Positions 8,734-18,080 of a stretch of DNA of 64,000 bases are shown piece after piece. The DNA comes from Streptomyces coelicoflavus. GTDB taxonomy: Bacteria; Actinomycetota; Actinomycetes; Streptomycetales; Streptomycetaceae. Position 1 is the first letter of the stretch. Each line of letters begins with the position of its first letter. The notes beneath the pieces were generated by a model. That model was given only the letters and a program-made list of their open reading frames with translations. It was not told where the DNA came from and did not search any database. The DNA lies in NCBI RefSeq assembly GCF_003112555.1, contig NZ_BEWB01000007.1, forward strand, positions 310,001 to 374,000, given 5' to 3'. Position numbers and translations under genes: made by a program.

Positions 8734-9196
8734 GCGCAGGACACCTCGGCTTGTCGGTCGGCTGACGGAGCCCCCGTACCCGGTGGACGCGACCGCGCCC
8801 ACCGGGACTGTGGGGGGTGTTCGAGAGCCTAGGACGCGACCGGCGTGGAAACGGCCGTTCGAAGGTCATCTTCAGAAAGCCTTAAAGGAGCCGCCAAAGT
8901 CCGTTGAGGAACCGCGGCGCCACCACCCGCCCCTTACGCGCCCGCTGCCCGGCACCCTCGGTCCGCGGCGGGGCGCTTCACAGTGAAAGAAGGACACGGG
9001 GGCCCGCACGACCCCCTGGTGTGCCCCCGACGCCCCGCCGTCACCCCCGACCCGGCGCTTGCCGCGCCGGACGTCCGGACAGCCTGTCGGCGTGCGACCG
9101 GCAGATCGCCGGACACCGCCGGCGCACCCGAGGGGACCGGGTCCTCCCGCCCACCGCCTCCGGGTGCGCCGTGCACGGACCGAGGAGGAACCGGAC
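8734..9196. other. Intergenic region between the CAP gene and the ACP gene
   Basis: 463 bases between divergent genes. I see no convincing gene or large inverted repeat. A strong ribosome-binding site (GAGGAGGAA) sits just before the ACP start, and both flanking genes must have their promoters here, but no clear -35/-10 pair stands out. Confidence 0.5.
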
Positions 9197-9475
9197 ATGC
9201 CGCCCACCGCCGACGAACGACAGCTGCTCGACGAAGTACGGGACCTGCTGGCCGCCACGGTCGAGGACCTCACCGTGGAGGAGATCGGACCCGACTCCTC
9301 CCTCCAGGACGACCTGGGGGTCGACTCGCTGGCCAGACTGGAACTGGTCGCCGCGATCGAGGACCGCTGGCAGATCGAGGTGCCGCAGGAGCAGGCGGAA
9401 CGGCTCACGACGGTGCGGCAGATCGCCGCGCACCTCGCCGAAGCCGTCGCCGCCCCCACGGGCGGCACCGCGTGA
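9197..9475 (+). CDS. Stand-alone acyl carrier protein
   Basis: 92 aa. A single PP-binding domain with the attachment serine Ser44 in the DSL motif (LGVDSLARLELVAAIE), preceded by an acidic helix. The start is set by GAGGAGGAA eight bases upstream. Its stop overlaps the GTG of the ketosynthase (GTGA), and the ketosynthase overlaps an acyltransferase, so the three are co-translated. It would carry acyl chains as phosphopantetheine thioesters. It is not beside the usual fabD-fabH-acpP-fabF set, which suggests a dedicated rather than housekeeping role. From memory S. coelicolor has a comparable ACP (SCO0549). Confidence 0.93.
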   Translation: MPPTADERQLLDEVRDLLAATVEDLTVEEIGPDSSLQDDLGVDSLARLELVAAIEDRWQIEVPQEQAERLTTVRQIAAHLAEAVAAPTGGTA

Positions 9476-10758
9476 GCCCACGGCACGCGGCCGACCCGGC
9501 CCCGGAGGACCGGGCCGCCGTTGTCACGGGGCTGGGGCTGACGACCGCGCTGGGCGGTGACGTCCCGGCCACCTGGCGGGCCCTCCTCGACGGTGTGTGC
9601 GGCGTCGAGCGCGTCGACTTCGCGGAGCCGGAGGGGCCCGCGCAGGTGTACCTCGCGGCCCCGGCCGCGGTCGACCCCCGGGCGGCTCTGCCGTCCGCCA
9701 AGGCGGCGCACTGCGACCGGGCGGCGCAGTTCGCCCTCGTCGCCGCCCGGGAGGCCGTCCGCGACGCCGGGTTCCCGGACATGTCGGCGCTCGCCGCGGA
9801 GGGATCGCGGGTGGCCGCGGTCGTCGGGGTGGGGCTGGGCGGGCTCACCAGCATCCTGGAGCAGAACCGCCGCCTCCAGGACCAGGGCCCGGGGCGGGTG
9901 AGCCCGCGCACCATCCCGGTCATGCTGCCCAACCACCCGGCCGCCGAAGTCGGGCTGATGGTGGGCGCCAAGGGAGGGGTGCACGCCCCGGTCAGTGCCT
10001 GCGCCTCCGGGGCCGAGGCCCTCGCCCAGGCGCTCGGCATGATCCGGGACGGCCGGGCCGACGTCGTGGTCGCGGGCGGTGCCGAGGCCGCGCTGCACCC
10101 GCTCGCCCTGGCCGGGTTCGCGCGACTGCGGGCGCTCTCCCGGCGCCACGACGACCCCAAGGGGGCGTCCAGACCCTTCGACGCCGACCGGGACGGCTTC
10201 GTGATGGGGGAGGGGGCCGGCATGCTCGTCGTCGAGAGCGCCCGGCACGCCGCCGCCCGCGGCGCCCGCGTCCACGGCCGGCTGACCGGAGCGGGCATCA
10301 CCAACGACAGCCACCACGTCGCCCAGCCCGCGCCCGGCGGAACGGGCTGCGCGGCCGCCGTCGACGCCGCGCTGCGCGACGCCGGGCTCCTCCCGGAGCA
10401 GATCCGGCACGTCAACGCCCACGCCACCTCCACACCGCTCGGCGACCTCGGCGAGGCCCAGGCGCTGCACAGCGTCTTCGCCGGGAAGACGGACGCCGTC
10501 GCGGTCAGTGCCACCAAGGGCGCCTTCGGACACACCCTCGGTGCCGCCGGCGCCATCGAGGCGGTCCTCACCGTCCTCGCCCTCCGGGACAGAACCGCAC
10601 CGCCCGCGTGCAGCCTCGAACGGGTGGACCCCGAGATCCGCCTGAACGTCGTCGGCCGCGACCCCGTCGCCCTGCCCGCGGGGCCCCTCGCGGCCGTCAC
10701 CACGAGCATGGGTTTCGGCGGGCACAACGTCGCGCTCGCCTTCGCCGACGCCTCATGA
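9472..10758 (+). CDS. Beta-ketoacyl-ACP synthase II (FabF-like)
   Basis: 428 aa, GTG start inside the ACP stop. Full thiolase-fold KS with the catalytic triad intact: Cys177 (VSACASGAEA), His317 (VNAHATSTPLGD) and His354 (KGAFGHTLGAAG). The C-terminal GFGGHN motif is also present, so it should perform decarboxylative Claisen condensation of malonyl-ACP with an acyl primer rather than act as a chain-length factor. Length is normal for KAS II. It is co-translated with an ACP and an acyltransferase, but no ketoreductase, dehydratase or enoylreductase lies beside it, so reduction would need enzymes encoded elsewhere. Confidence 0.93.
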   Translation: MSPRHAADPAPEDRAAVVTGLGLTTALGGDVPATWRALLDGVCGVERVDFAEPEGPAQVYLAAPAAVDPRAALPSAKAAHCDRAAQFALVAAREAVRDAGFPDMSALAAEGSRVAAVVGVGLGGLTSILEQNRRLQDQGPGRVSPRTIPVMLPNHPAAEVGLMVGAKGGVHAPVSACASGAEALAQALGMIRDGRADVVVAGGAEAALHPLALAGFARLRALSRRHDDPKGASRPFDADRDGFVMGEGAGMLVVESARHAAARGARVHGRLTGAGITNDSHHVAQPAPGGTGCAAAVDAALRDAGLLPEQIRHVNAHATSTPLGDLGEAQALHSVFAGKTDAVAVSATKGAFGHTLGAAGAIEAVLTVLALRDRTAPPACSLERVDPEIRLNVVGRDPVALPAGPLAAVTTSMGFGGHNVALAFADAS

Positions 10759-11756
10759 GGAACGACGTCCCGGCCCCCACCGGCGGCACACCGCGCACCG
10801 TGCTGATGTGCCCCGGCCAGGGGGCCTACCTCCCCGGCGCCCTGCGTCACCTGACCGGGGTCCCGTCGGTCTCGCGGGTGCTGCGGACGGTCGACGCCCG
10901 CAGCACCGCACTCGGCTGCACCCGCACCCCCGTCGGCCGCCTCCTCAGCGACAGCGCCGCACCCGACCCCGACCTGCTCGTGCGCACCGACCCCCTCGCC
11001 TTCGACCTGGCCACCTACGCCGCGGTGGTCGCCTGCGCCACCGTCCTGCTCGACCTCGCGGCCCCGCCCGTCCACGCCGTGCTCGGCCACAGCGTGGGCG
11101 ACCTCGCGGCGCTCACCGTGGCCGGGGTCGTCACCCTCGAACAGGGCGTCCGGCTGCTGCACGTCCGCGACCGGCTGCTGCGCGACGCCGCGCTGCCGGC
11201 GGCGGGCCTCCTGGCCACCGACCTGACCGCGGAACAGGCGGCGGACCTGCTGCGCGCCGAGGGCCTGCCGCAGGTGCGGATCGCCGCCCGCAACGCCCCC
11301 GGCCAGACCGTCCTGGCCGGGCCCGACGACCAGTTGGCCGCCGTCCGGAGCGCGGTCCGGGCACTCGGCCGTCGCGCCACCCCGCTGACCAGCCGCACCG
11401 CCTACCACCACCCCCTGCTCGCCGAGGTGCAGCGGGCCTTCCGGCGCCTCCTGCGCGCCCAGCCCGTCACCCCGCCCACGCTCCCCGTGTACACGGCCGC
11501 CGCGCCGGGGCCCGCCCGCACCCCGGCCCAGCTGCGCACGGTGGCGGCCGCCCACCTCTCCGAGCCGCTCGCCCTCCACCGGACGCTGCGCGCGCTGCGC
11601 CTGGCCGGCTTCACCACCTACCTCGACAGCGGCCCCAGGGCGCTGCTGAGCACCCTGGCCAGGGCCGGCCTGCCCGACTGCACTACTGCCGCCCCCTCCC
11701 GCACACCGGCCGGACTCGACCGCATCCGCCTGCGCCTGACCGCCGTCCCGAGGTGA
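10755..11756 (+). CDS. Acyltransferase, FabD-like (malonyl-CoA:ACP transacylase family)
   Basis: 333 aa, ATG overlapping the KS stop. It shows the GQG motif (residues 21-23), the nucleophile elbow GHSVGDLAAL with Ser113, and the His region SRTAYHHPL (about 216-219). The fold matches FabD and PKS AT domains, but the N-terminus (RHLTGVPSVSRVLRTVDARS) and substrate motifs are divergent. Whether it loads malonyl or another extender cannot be told. With the preceding ACP and KS it forms a minimal chain-extension set. Pyruvate carboxylase follows 130 bases later. Confidence 0.85.
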   Translation: MRNDVPAPTGGTPRTVLMCPGQGAYLPGALRHLTGVPSVSRVLRTVDARSTALGCTRTPVGRLLSDSAAPDPDLLVRTDPLAFDLATYAAVVACATVLLDLAAPPVHAVLGHSVGDLAALTVAGVVTLEQGVRLLHVRDRLLRDAALPAAGLLATDLTAEQAADLLRAEGLPQVRIAARNAPGQTVLAGPDDQLAAVRSAVRALGRRATPLTSRTAYHHPLLAEVQRAFRRLLRAQPVTPPTLPVYTAAAPGPARTPAQLRTVAAAHLSEPLALHRTLRALRLAGFTTYLDSGPRALLSTLARAGLPDCTTAAPSRTPAGLDRIRLRLTAVPR

Positions 11757-11792
11757 GGAAGTCGGTCGACACGCCCGGCACGGCACCGGTAC

Positions 11793-11885
11793 TTGACAAC
11801 GCCGGGAGTGGCCCGGCTCACATGGCGTACCGAGGGCGGCGCCGACACCATGGTCTCGTCACCCGGCAGGCTGAAGGGATCAAGA
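11793..11885 (+). promoter_or_regulatory. Leader of the pyruvate carboxylase gene
   Basis: A perfect -35-like TTGACA lies at 11793-11798 in the 129-bp gap. No good -10 is evident at 17-18 bases spacing, so the promoter call is tentative. The ribosome-binding site before ATG 11886 is weak (AGGCTGAAGGGATCAAGA). Confidence 0.35.
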
Positions 11886-14800
11886 ATGTTCCGCAAGGTG
11901 CTGGTCGCCAACCGCGGTGAGATCGCGATCCGTGCGTTCCGTGCGGGCTACGAGCTCGGCGCGCGCACCGTCGCCGTCTTCCCGCACGAGGACCGCAACT
12001 CGCTGCACCGGCTGAAGGCCGACGAGGCCTACGAGATCGGGGAGCAGGGGCATCCGGTGCGCGCGTACCTCTCCGTGGAGGAGATCGTCCGTGCCGCCCG
12101 CCGTGCGGGGGCCGACGCCGTCTACCCGGGCTACGGGTTCCTGTCCGAGAACCCCGAACTCGCCCGCGCCTGCGAGGAGGCCGGGATCACCTTCGTCGGA
12201 CCCAGCGCCCACATCCTCGAACTGACCGGCAACAAGGCCCGTGCCGTGGCCGCCGCCCGCGAGGCGGGCGTACCGGTGCTCGGCTCCTCCGCGCCCTCCA
12301 CCGACGTGGACGAACTCGTGCGCGCCGCCGACGACGTCGGCTTCCCCGTGTTCGTCAAGGCGGTCGCGGGCGGCGGCGGTCGCGGCATGCGCCGGGTCGA
12401 GGAGCCCGCCCAGCTGCGCGAGGCCATCGAGGCCGCCTCCCGCGAGGCCGCGTCCGCCTTCGGCGACTCCACCGTCTTCCTGGAGAAGGCGGTCGTCGAA
12501 CCCCGCCACATCGAGGTGCAGATCCTCGCCGACGGCGAGGGCGACGTCATCCACCTCTTCGAGCGGGACTGCTCCGTGCAGCGCCGCCACCAGAAGGTCA
12601 TCGAGCTGGCGCCCGCGCCCAACCTCGACCCGGCCCTGCGGGAGCGGATCTGCGCCGACGCCGTGAACTTCGCCCGGCAGATCGGCTACCGCAACGCCGG
12701 CACCGTCGAGTTCCTCGTCGACCGGGACGGCAACCACGTCTTCATCGAGATGAACCCGCGCATCCAGGTCGAGCACACGGTCACCGAGGAGGTCACCGAC
12801 GTCGACCTGGTCCAGTCCCAGCTGCGCATCGCCGCCGGCCAGACGCTGACCGACCTCGGCCTCGCCCAGGAGAACATCACCCTGCGCGGCGCCGCCCTCC
12901 AGTGCCGGATCACCACCGAGGACCCGGCCAACGGCTTCCGCCCGGACACCGGGCAGATCAGCGCCTACCGCTCGCCGGGCGGCTCCGGCATCCGCCTCGA
13001 CGGCGGCACCACCCACGCCGGTACGGAGATCAGCGCCCACTTCGACTCGATGCTGGTCAAGCTCTCCTGCCGGGGACGGGACTTCACCACCGCCGTGAAC
13101 CGGGCCCGGCGCGCGGTCGCCGAGTTCCGCATCCGCGGCGTCGCCACCAACATCCCCTTCCTCCAGGCGGTCCTGGACGACCCCGACTTCCAGGCCGGCC
13201 GGGTCACCACCTCCTTCATCGAGCAGCGCCCGCACCTGCTCACCGCCCGGCACTCCGCCGACCGCGGCACCAAGCTGCTGACCTACCTCGCCGACGTCAC
13301 GGTGAACAAGCCGCACGGCGAGCGCCCCGAGCTGATCGACCCGCTGACCAAGCTGCCGGCCGTACCCGCCGGTGAACCCCCGTCCGGCTCCCGTCAGTTG
13401 CTGGCCGAGCTGGGCCCCGAGGGCTTCGCCCGCCGACTGCGCGAGTCGTCCACCATCGGCGTCACCGACACCACCTTCCGCGACGCCCACCAGTCGCTGC
13501 TCGCCACCCGGGTGCGCACCAAGGACATGCTCGCCGTGGCGCCCGTCGTCGCCCGCACCCTGCCCCAACTGCTGTCCCTGGAGTGCTGGGGCGGCGCCAC
13601 CTACGACGTCGCCCTGCGCTTCCTGGCCGAGGACCCGTGGGAGCGGCTGGCCGCCCTGCGCGAGGCGGTGCCCAACATCTGCCTCCAGATGCTGCTGCGC
13701 GGCCGCAACACCGTGGGCTACACCCCGTACCCCACCGAGGTGACCGACGCCTTCGTGCAGGAGGCCGCCGCCACCGGCATCGACATCTTCCGCATCTTCG
13801 ACGCCCTCAACGACGTCGAGCAGATGCGGCCCGCCATCGAGGCCGTACGGCAGACCGGCACCGCCGTCGCCGAGGTCGCCCTGTGCTACACCGCCGACCT
13901 GTCCGACCCCTCCGAGCGGCTCTACACCCTCGACTACTACCTGCGGCTCGCCGAGCAGATCGTCGACGCCGGTGCCCATGTGCTGGCGGTCAAGGACATG
14001 GCCGGACTGCTGCGCGCCCCGGCCGCCGCGACCCTGGTCTCCGCGCTGCGCCGGGAGTTCGACCTGCCGGTGCACCTGCACACCCACGACACCACGGGCG
14101 GTCAGCTCGCCACCTACCTGGCCGCGATCCAGGCGGGCGCCGACGCCGTCGACGGAGCCGTGGCGTCCATGGCGGGCACCACCTCGCAGCCGTCGCTGTC
14201 GGCGATCGTGGCCGCCACCGACCACACCGACCGGCCGACCGGACTCGATCTCCAGGCCGTCGGCGACCTGGAGCCGTACTGGGAGAGCGTCCGCAAGGTC
14301 TACGCCCCCTTCGAGGCGGGCCTCGCCTCCCCGACCGGCCGCGTCTACCACCACGAGATCCCCGGCGGCCAGCTCTCCAACCTGCGCACCCAGGCCGTCG
14401 CGCTCGGCCTCGGCGACCGCTTCGAGGACATCGAGGGCATGTACGCCGCCGCCGACCGGATGCTGGGCCGCCTGGTGAAGGTCACCCCGTCCTCCAAGGT
14501 CGTCGGTGACCTCGCCCTGCACCTGGTCGGCGCCGGCGTCTCCCCGGCCGACTTCGAGCAGGACCCCGACCGGTTCGACATCCCCGACTCGGTCGTCGGC
14601 TTCCTCCGCGGCGAACTGGGCACCCCGCCCGGCGGCTGGCCCGAGCCCTTCCGCACCAAGGCGCTGCGGGGCCGCGCCGAGGCCAGGCCGCTCGCCGAGC
14701 TGTCCGAGGACGACCGCGACGGTCTCGAGAAGGACCGGCGGGCGACGCTCAACCGGCTGCTGTTCCCCGGCCCGGCCCGGGAGTTCGACACCCACCGGGC

Positions 14801-15260
14801 CTCGTTCGGCGACACCAGCGTCCTCGACAGCAAGGACTTCTTCTACGGACTGCGTCCGGGCAAGGAGTACACGGTCGACCTCGACCCCGGCGTCCGGCTG
14901 CTCATCGAACTCCAGGCGGTCGGCGACGCCGACGAGCGCGGCATGCGCACCGTGATGTCCACCCTGAACGGACAGCTCCGCCCCATCCAGGTCCGCGACC
15001 GCTCGGCCGCCACCGACGTCCCGGTGACGGAGAAGGCCGACCGGGCGAACCCCGGCCACGTCGCGGCGCCGTTCGCCGGCGTGGTGACCCTCGCCGTCGC
15101 CGAGGGCGACGAGGTGGAGGCCGGAGCCACCGTGGCCACCATCGAGGCCATGAAGATGGAGGCGTCCATCACCGCGCCGAAGTCCGGCCGGGTGACCCGG
15201 CTCGCCATCAACCCCATCCAGCAGGTCGAGGGCGGCGACCTCCTCGTCCAACTCGCCTGA
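11886..15260 (+). CDS. pyc: Pyruvate carboxylase
   Basis: 1124 aa, the usual length of the single-chain enzyme. The biotin carboxylase domain (about 1-450) begins KVLVANRGEIAIRAFRAGYELG and has the ATP-grasp glycine loop AVAGGGGRGMR. The carboxyltransferase domain (about 525-800) has DTTFRDAHQSLLATR and the metal-binding HLHTHDTTG. The biotinyl domain ends the protein with Lys1090 in EAMKMEA. It makes oxaloacetate from pyruvate, bicarbonate and ATP in the cytoplasm (anaplerosis). Its position after an ACP-KS-AT set could link it to precursor supply, but oxaloacetate is not itself an extender unit, so the association may be chance. Confidence 0.97.
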   Translation: MFRKVLVANRGEIAIRAFRAGYELGARTVAVFPHEDRNSLHRLKADEAYEIGEQGHPVRAYLSVEEIVRAARRAGADAVYPGYGFLSENPELARACEEAGITFVGPSAHILELTGNKARAVAAAREAGVPVLGSSAPSTDVDELVRAADDVGFPVFVKAVAGGGGRGMRRVEEPAQLREAIEAASREAASAFGDSTVFLEKAVVEPRHIEVQILADGEGDVIHLFERDCSVQRRHQKVIELAPAPNLDPALRERICADAVNFARQIGYRNAGTVEFLVDRDGNHVFIEMNPRIQVEHTVTEEVTDVDLVQSQLRIAAGQTLTDLGLAQENITLRGAALQCRITTEDPANGFRPDTGQISAYRSPGGSGIRLDGGTTHAGTEISAHFDSMLVKLSCRGRDFTTAVNRARRAVAEFRIRGVATNIPFLQAVLDDPDFQAGRVTTSFIEQRPHLLTARHSADRGTKLLTYLADVTVNKPHGERPELIDPLTKLPAVPAGEPPSGSRQLLAELGPEGFARRLRESSTIGVTDTTFRDAHQSLLATRVRTKDMLAVAPVVARTLPQLLSLECWGGATYDVALRFLAEDPWERLAALREAVPNICLQMLLRGRNTVGYTPYPTEVTDAFVQEAAATGIDIFRIFDALNDVEQMRPAIEAVRQTGTAVAEVALCYTADLSDPSERLYTLDYYLRLAEQIVDAGAHVLAVKDMAGLLRAPAAATLVSALRREFDLPVHLHTHDTTGGQLATYLAAIQAGADAVDGAVASMAGTTSQPSLSAIVAATDHTDRPTGLDLQAVGDLEPYWESVRKVYAPFEAGLASPTGRVYHHEIPGGQLSNLRTQAVALGLGDRFEDIEGMYAAADRMLGRLVKVTPSSKVVGDLALHLVGAGVSPADFEQDPDRFDIPDSVVGFLRGELGTPPGGWPEPFRTKALRGRAEARPLAELSEDDRDGLEKDRRATLNRLLFPGPAREFDTHRASFGDTSVLDSKDFFYGLRPGKEYTVDLDPGVRLLIELQAVGDADERGMRTVMSTLNGQLRPIQVRDRSAATDVPVTEKADRANPGHVAAPFAGVVTLAVAEGDEVEAGATVATIEAMKMEASITAPKSGRVTRLAINPIQQVEGGDLLVQLA

Positions 15261-15288
15261 CGGACGCGGACTTCCGGCCCGGACGGGT

Positions 15289-15318
15289 GACGCGCCCCGC
15301 ACCACTGCGGGGCGCGTC
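15289..15318. terminator. Bidirectional terminator hairpin between pyc and the discoidin gene
   Basis: Perfect 13-bp arms GACGCGCCCCGCA and TGCGGGGCGCGTC around a CCAC loop, lying between the ends of two converging genes. There is no T-tract, as is common for terminators in this genus. Confidence 0.8.
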
Positions 15319-15323
15319 GTCCC

Positions 15324-17870
15324 TCACGGGAACTGGACGACCTTGGACGGCACGGTGTCCGTCCCCGACGTGGCCGCGCCGGTGTCGTTGACGACATGGC
15401 GGTACTGGCCCATGCCGCCCAGCGAGATCACCTGGAGGTTGCGCATCCTGACCCCCGGCTTGACCGGCACCTGGAACCCGTGGTGCTGCACGATGCCCGG
15501 GTCGGCGGTGAAGTTGCAGTAGCTGCCCAGCGCCACCGCGTCGTGCTCGTTCACCGAGTCGGCGACCTTGTAGGCCGCGTAGCCGACGATGCCGTCGTGG
15601 GTGATGGCGGCCTCGTTCGGGGCGTCGTAGGCCTTCTCGTTCTGGAAGAAAATGGTCCGGCCGCGCTCACCGTTCCAGTAGACGTCGTACTTGTTGAAGT
15701 GCTCGACGAACAGTCCCGTCGCGAGGACGTCGTCGCCGTTGACCCTGAGGCCGTAGTCGGCGCGGTTGGTCTCCCAGCCGACGCCCTCGCCGTGGTCGGC
15801 ACGCCAGATCCAGGTGTGGTCGATGATCACGTCGTCGCTCTCGACCACGACGGAGTCGGTGGCCTTGCCCGGTCCCGCGCCGCCGATGCGGACGAACACG
15901 TCCTGCATGGTCGTGGGGTTGGCGGCGTGGTCGGCGTTCCCGCCGGGGGTTCCGATGCGCAGCAGCGTGTCGGAGTTCTCCGGACCCGCGTCGATGAGGA
16001 AGCCCGCGAGCCGCACGCCGTCGACGTCCGCCACGTGCATGGCGTCGACGCCGCCGTCCGGAATGATCGTGGCCAGTCCGAGGCCGAGCACGACGGTGTT
16101 GGCACGGTCGACCTCGATGGTCTGGTCGATGTGGTAAACGCCCGGCGTGAACAGCAGGTTGAGGCCCTGGTCGAGCGCGGCGTTGATGGTCGCCGCCGTC
16201 GCGCCCGGCTTGACGACGTAGAACTGGCTGAGCGGCAGCGAGGTGCCACCGGCGTTGGCGGGCCACGACACACCGCGCGCGTTGGTCCGCTTGGCCGGGA
16301 CCCGCACCTTGTACTCGTCGCCGTCCAGGTACAGGAACGGCTTCTCGCGGGAGATCGGCGTGGTGTCGAGCGTGGTGTACGGGCCGGTCTCGAAGTTGCC
16401 CGCCGGCGCGCCCTCGACGCCCGTGAACGTCATGTTCCAGACGCCGTTGGTCCAGCCGCCGACCGAGCTGTCCCGGGTGTACCACTGCTGCTGGGAGTAG
16501 GGGCCGACGGTGCCGTCGATCTTCGAGTCGGCGATGTAGCCGCCGGAGGCCCAGCCGTAGCCGTTGGGGGCGAGGTTCAGACCGCCCTTGACGTGGATCC
16601 GCCGGAACGGGGCCGCCTGGGCGACCGCCCACCGGTCGGTGCCGTTGGACGGCGTGATGGCGAGGTTCTCGGCCGAACGCCAGAAGTTCTGCGTCGCGTT
16701 GCCGTTGAACCAGCCCGCGTCCACGGTGATGTCACCGTTGATCTGCGTGTCGTCCGGGTTGAGGCCGAGACCGGAGATCGAGGTGTAGAAGCCCAGTTGG
16801 GCGTTGATCCCGTTGTAGGTGCCCGGCTTCAGCAGGAACTGGTAGCGCCCGCTGCCGAACTGGCTGGACTCCTGCTGGGCGAAGACCTGGTCGAACTTCT
16901 GCTGGAGGTTCGGCGTGGAGGGGTCCACGACGATGACGTTCGGCCCCAGGTCGCCGCCGCCCTCGACCGGGGGAGTGCCGGTGGTGCCGGTGTGCACGGC
17001 GACCTCCCACAGCGAGTAGCCGTAGCCCGTCGCGCGGGCCGTGCCGTGGATGCGGACGTAGCGGCCCGAACCGCTGACGTCGTAGGAGGCCTTGCCGCCG
17101 GTGGCGCCCGTGACGCTCTTCAGCGTCTGCCAGCTCTGCCCGTCGGAGGACGCCTCGATCCGGAAGTCCTTGGCGTAGGCGGCCTCCCAGTTCAGGTCCA
17201 CCTTGCACAGGTCCTTCACGGCGCCCAGGTCGACCCGTACCCACTGCGGGTCGGCGGCCTGGCTGGACCAGCGGGTGCCGGGGTTGCCGTCGAAGGCCGC
17301 CGCGGCCGGTGTCCCGGCGTTCTCCACCGAGGAGGCCGAGGCGGGCCTGCCCTGCGCGGCGTTGGCGGTGTCGCACGAGCCGCCCGGTGCGGTGCCGCCG
17401 GTGGTGCCGAAGACCTGGAACTCCCACAGGGAGTAGCCCCACGGGGTGGCCCGGTGCACGCCCTGCATGCGGACGTAGCGCCCCTGGCCCGAGACGTCGA
17501 GGGTGTCGGTGCCGCCGTCGCCGCCGGTGACGGTCTTCGCGTCGGTCCAGGTGCTCCCGTCCGGCGAGAGCTGAATCTTGTAGTCCTTGCCGTAGGCCGC
17601 CTCCCAGTCGAGCACGACCCGGGTGACGGAGGCGGTGGCGCCGAGGTCGACCTGGAGCCACTGGTCGTCGCTCGCGGCCGACGACCACCGGGTTCCGGTG
17701 TCGCCGTCGACGGCGTTCGCGGACGGTGTGCCGGCGTTCTCGGCCGACGACGACGTGGCCGTCCGGCCCTGGGAGAGGGGTGTGTCGGCCGCGGTGGCCG
17801 TCATCGGGGCGGGCAGGGTGACGAGCGCCGCCGTGGCGACGAGCGCGACACCCAAGGATCTGAGTCTCAT
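15324..17870 (-). CDS. Secreted two-discoidin-domain, right-handed beta-helix protein, probable polysaccharide-active
   Basis: 848 aa. Signal peptide to about residue 28, then two F5/8 type C (CBM32/discoidin) domains at about 30-160 and 170-295. Each has the SSAENAGTP/SSVENAGTP and GTRWSS motifs and is very similar to the other. A C-terminal region of about 530 residues (from GPNVIVVDPS) has pectate-lyase-like beta-helix repeats (NTVVLGLGLATIIPDGGVDA). Homologues are often labelled adenylyl cyclase in databases; I see no nucleotide-cyclase motif and consider that label an error. Discoidin plus beta-helix recalls alpha-1,3-glucanases (GH87) and GH55 enzymes, but catalytic residues cannot be assigned. 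GGAAGG lies 9 bases before ATG 17870. Confidence 0.82.
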   Translation of the reverse strand: MRLRSLGVALVATAALVTLPAPMTATAADTPLSQGRTATSSSAENAGTPSANAVDGDTGTRWSSAASDDQWLQVDLGATASVTRVVLDWEAAYGKDYKIQLSPDGSTWTDAKTVTGGDGGTDTLDVSGQGRYVRMQGVHRATPWGYSLWEFQVFGTTGGTAPGGSCDTANAAQGRPASASSVENAGTPAAAAFDGNPGTRWSSQAADPQWVRVDLGAVKDLCKVDLNWEAAYAKDFRIEASSDGQSWQTLKSVTGATGGKASYDVSGSGRYVRIHGTARATGYGYSLWEVAVHTGTTGTPPVEGGGDLGPNVIVVDPSTPNLQQKFDQVFAQQESSQFGSGRYQFLLKPGTYNGINAQLGFYTSISGLGLNPDDTQINGDITVDAGWFNGNATQNFWRSAENLAITPSNGTDRWAVAQAAPFRRIHVKGGLNLAPNGYGWASGGYIADSKIDGTVGPYSQQQWYTRDSSVGGWTNGVWNMTFTGVEGAPAGNFETGPYTTLDTTPISREKPFLYLDGDEYKVRVPAKRTNARGVSWPANAGGTSLPLSQFYVVKPGATAATINAALDQGLNLLFTPGVYHIDQTIEVDRANTVVLGLGLATIIPDGGVDAMHVADVDGVRLAGFLIDAGPENSDTLLRIGTPGGNADHAANPTTMQDVFVRIGGAGPGKATDSVVVESDDVIIDHTWIWRADHGEGVGWETNRADYGLRVNGDDVLATGLFVEHFNKYDVYWNGERGRTIFFQNEKAYDAPNEAAITHDGIVGYAAYKVADSVNEHDAVALGSYCNFTADPGIVQHHGFQVPVKPGVRMRNLQVISLGGMGQYRHVVNDTGAATSGTDTVPSKVVQFP

Positions 17871-18080
17871 ACGAGAGCCTTCCGGGGATGCGGACAGGAC
17901 CGGCCAACCGCTCGACGCGGAGGCTTAGTTCAAGGTGTGATTTAAGTGGTGAGTCATCGATCCGGCAAGACTCCGGACAGGAGTTGTCAGTGCCGTGCTG
18001 AAGAATGCGGCCCATCGAGATCAACTCCGGCCGGACCGGGTAGGCGTTCTCGAGTCACTGACCTGGAAAGGCCACCGCCG

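Noticed and set aside
11880..15305. Very long open frame on the reverse strand across the pyruvate carboxylase gene
   Set aside because: It is an antisense shadow of a clearly coding high-GC gene; its translation is low-complexity Gly/Ala/Val/Asp-rich with no domain.
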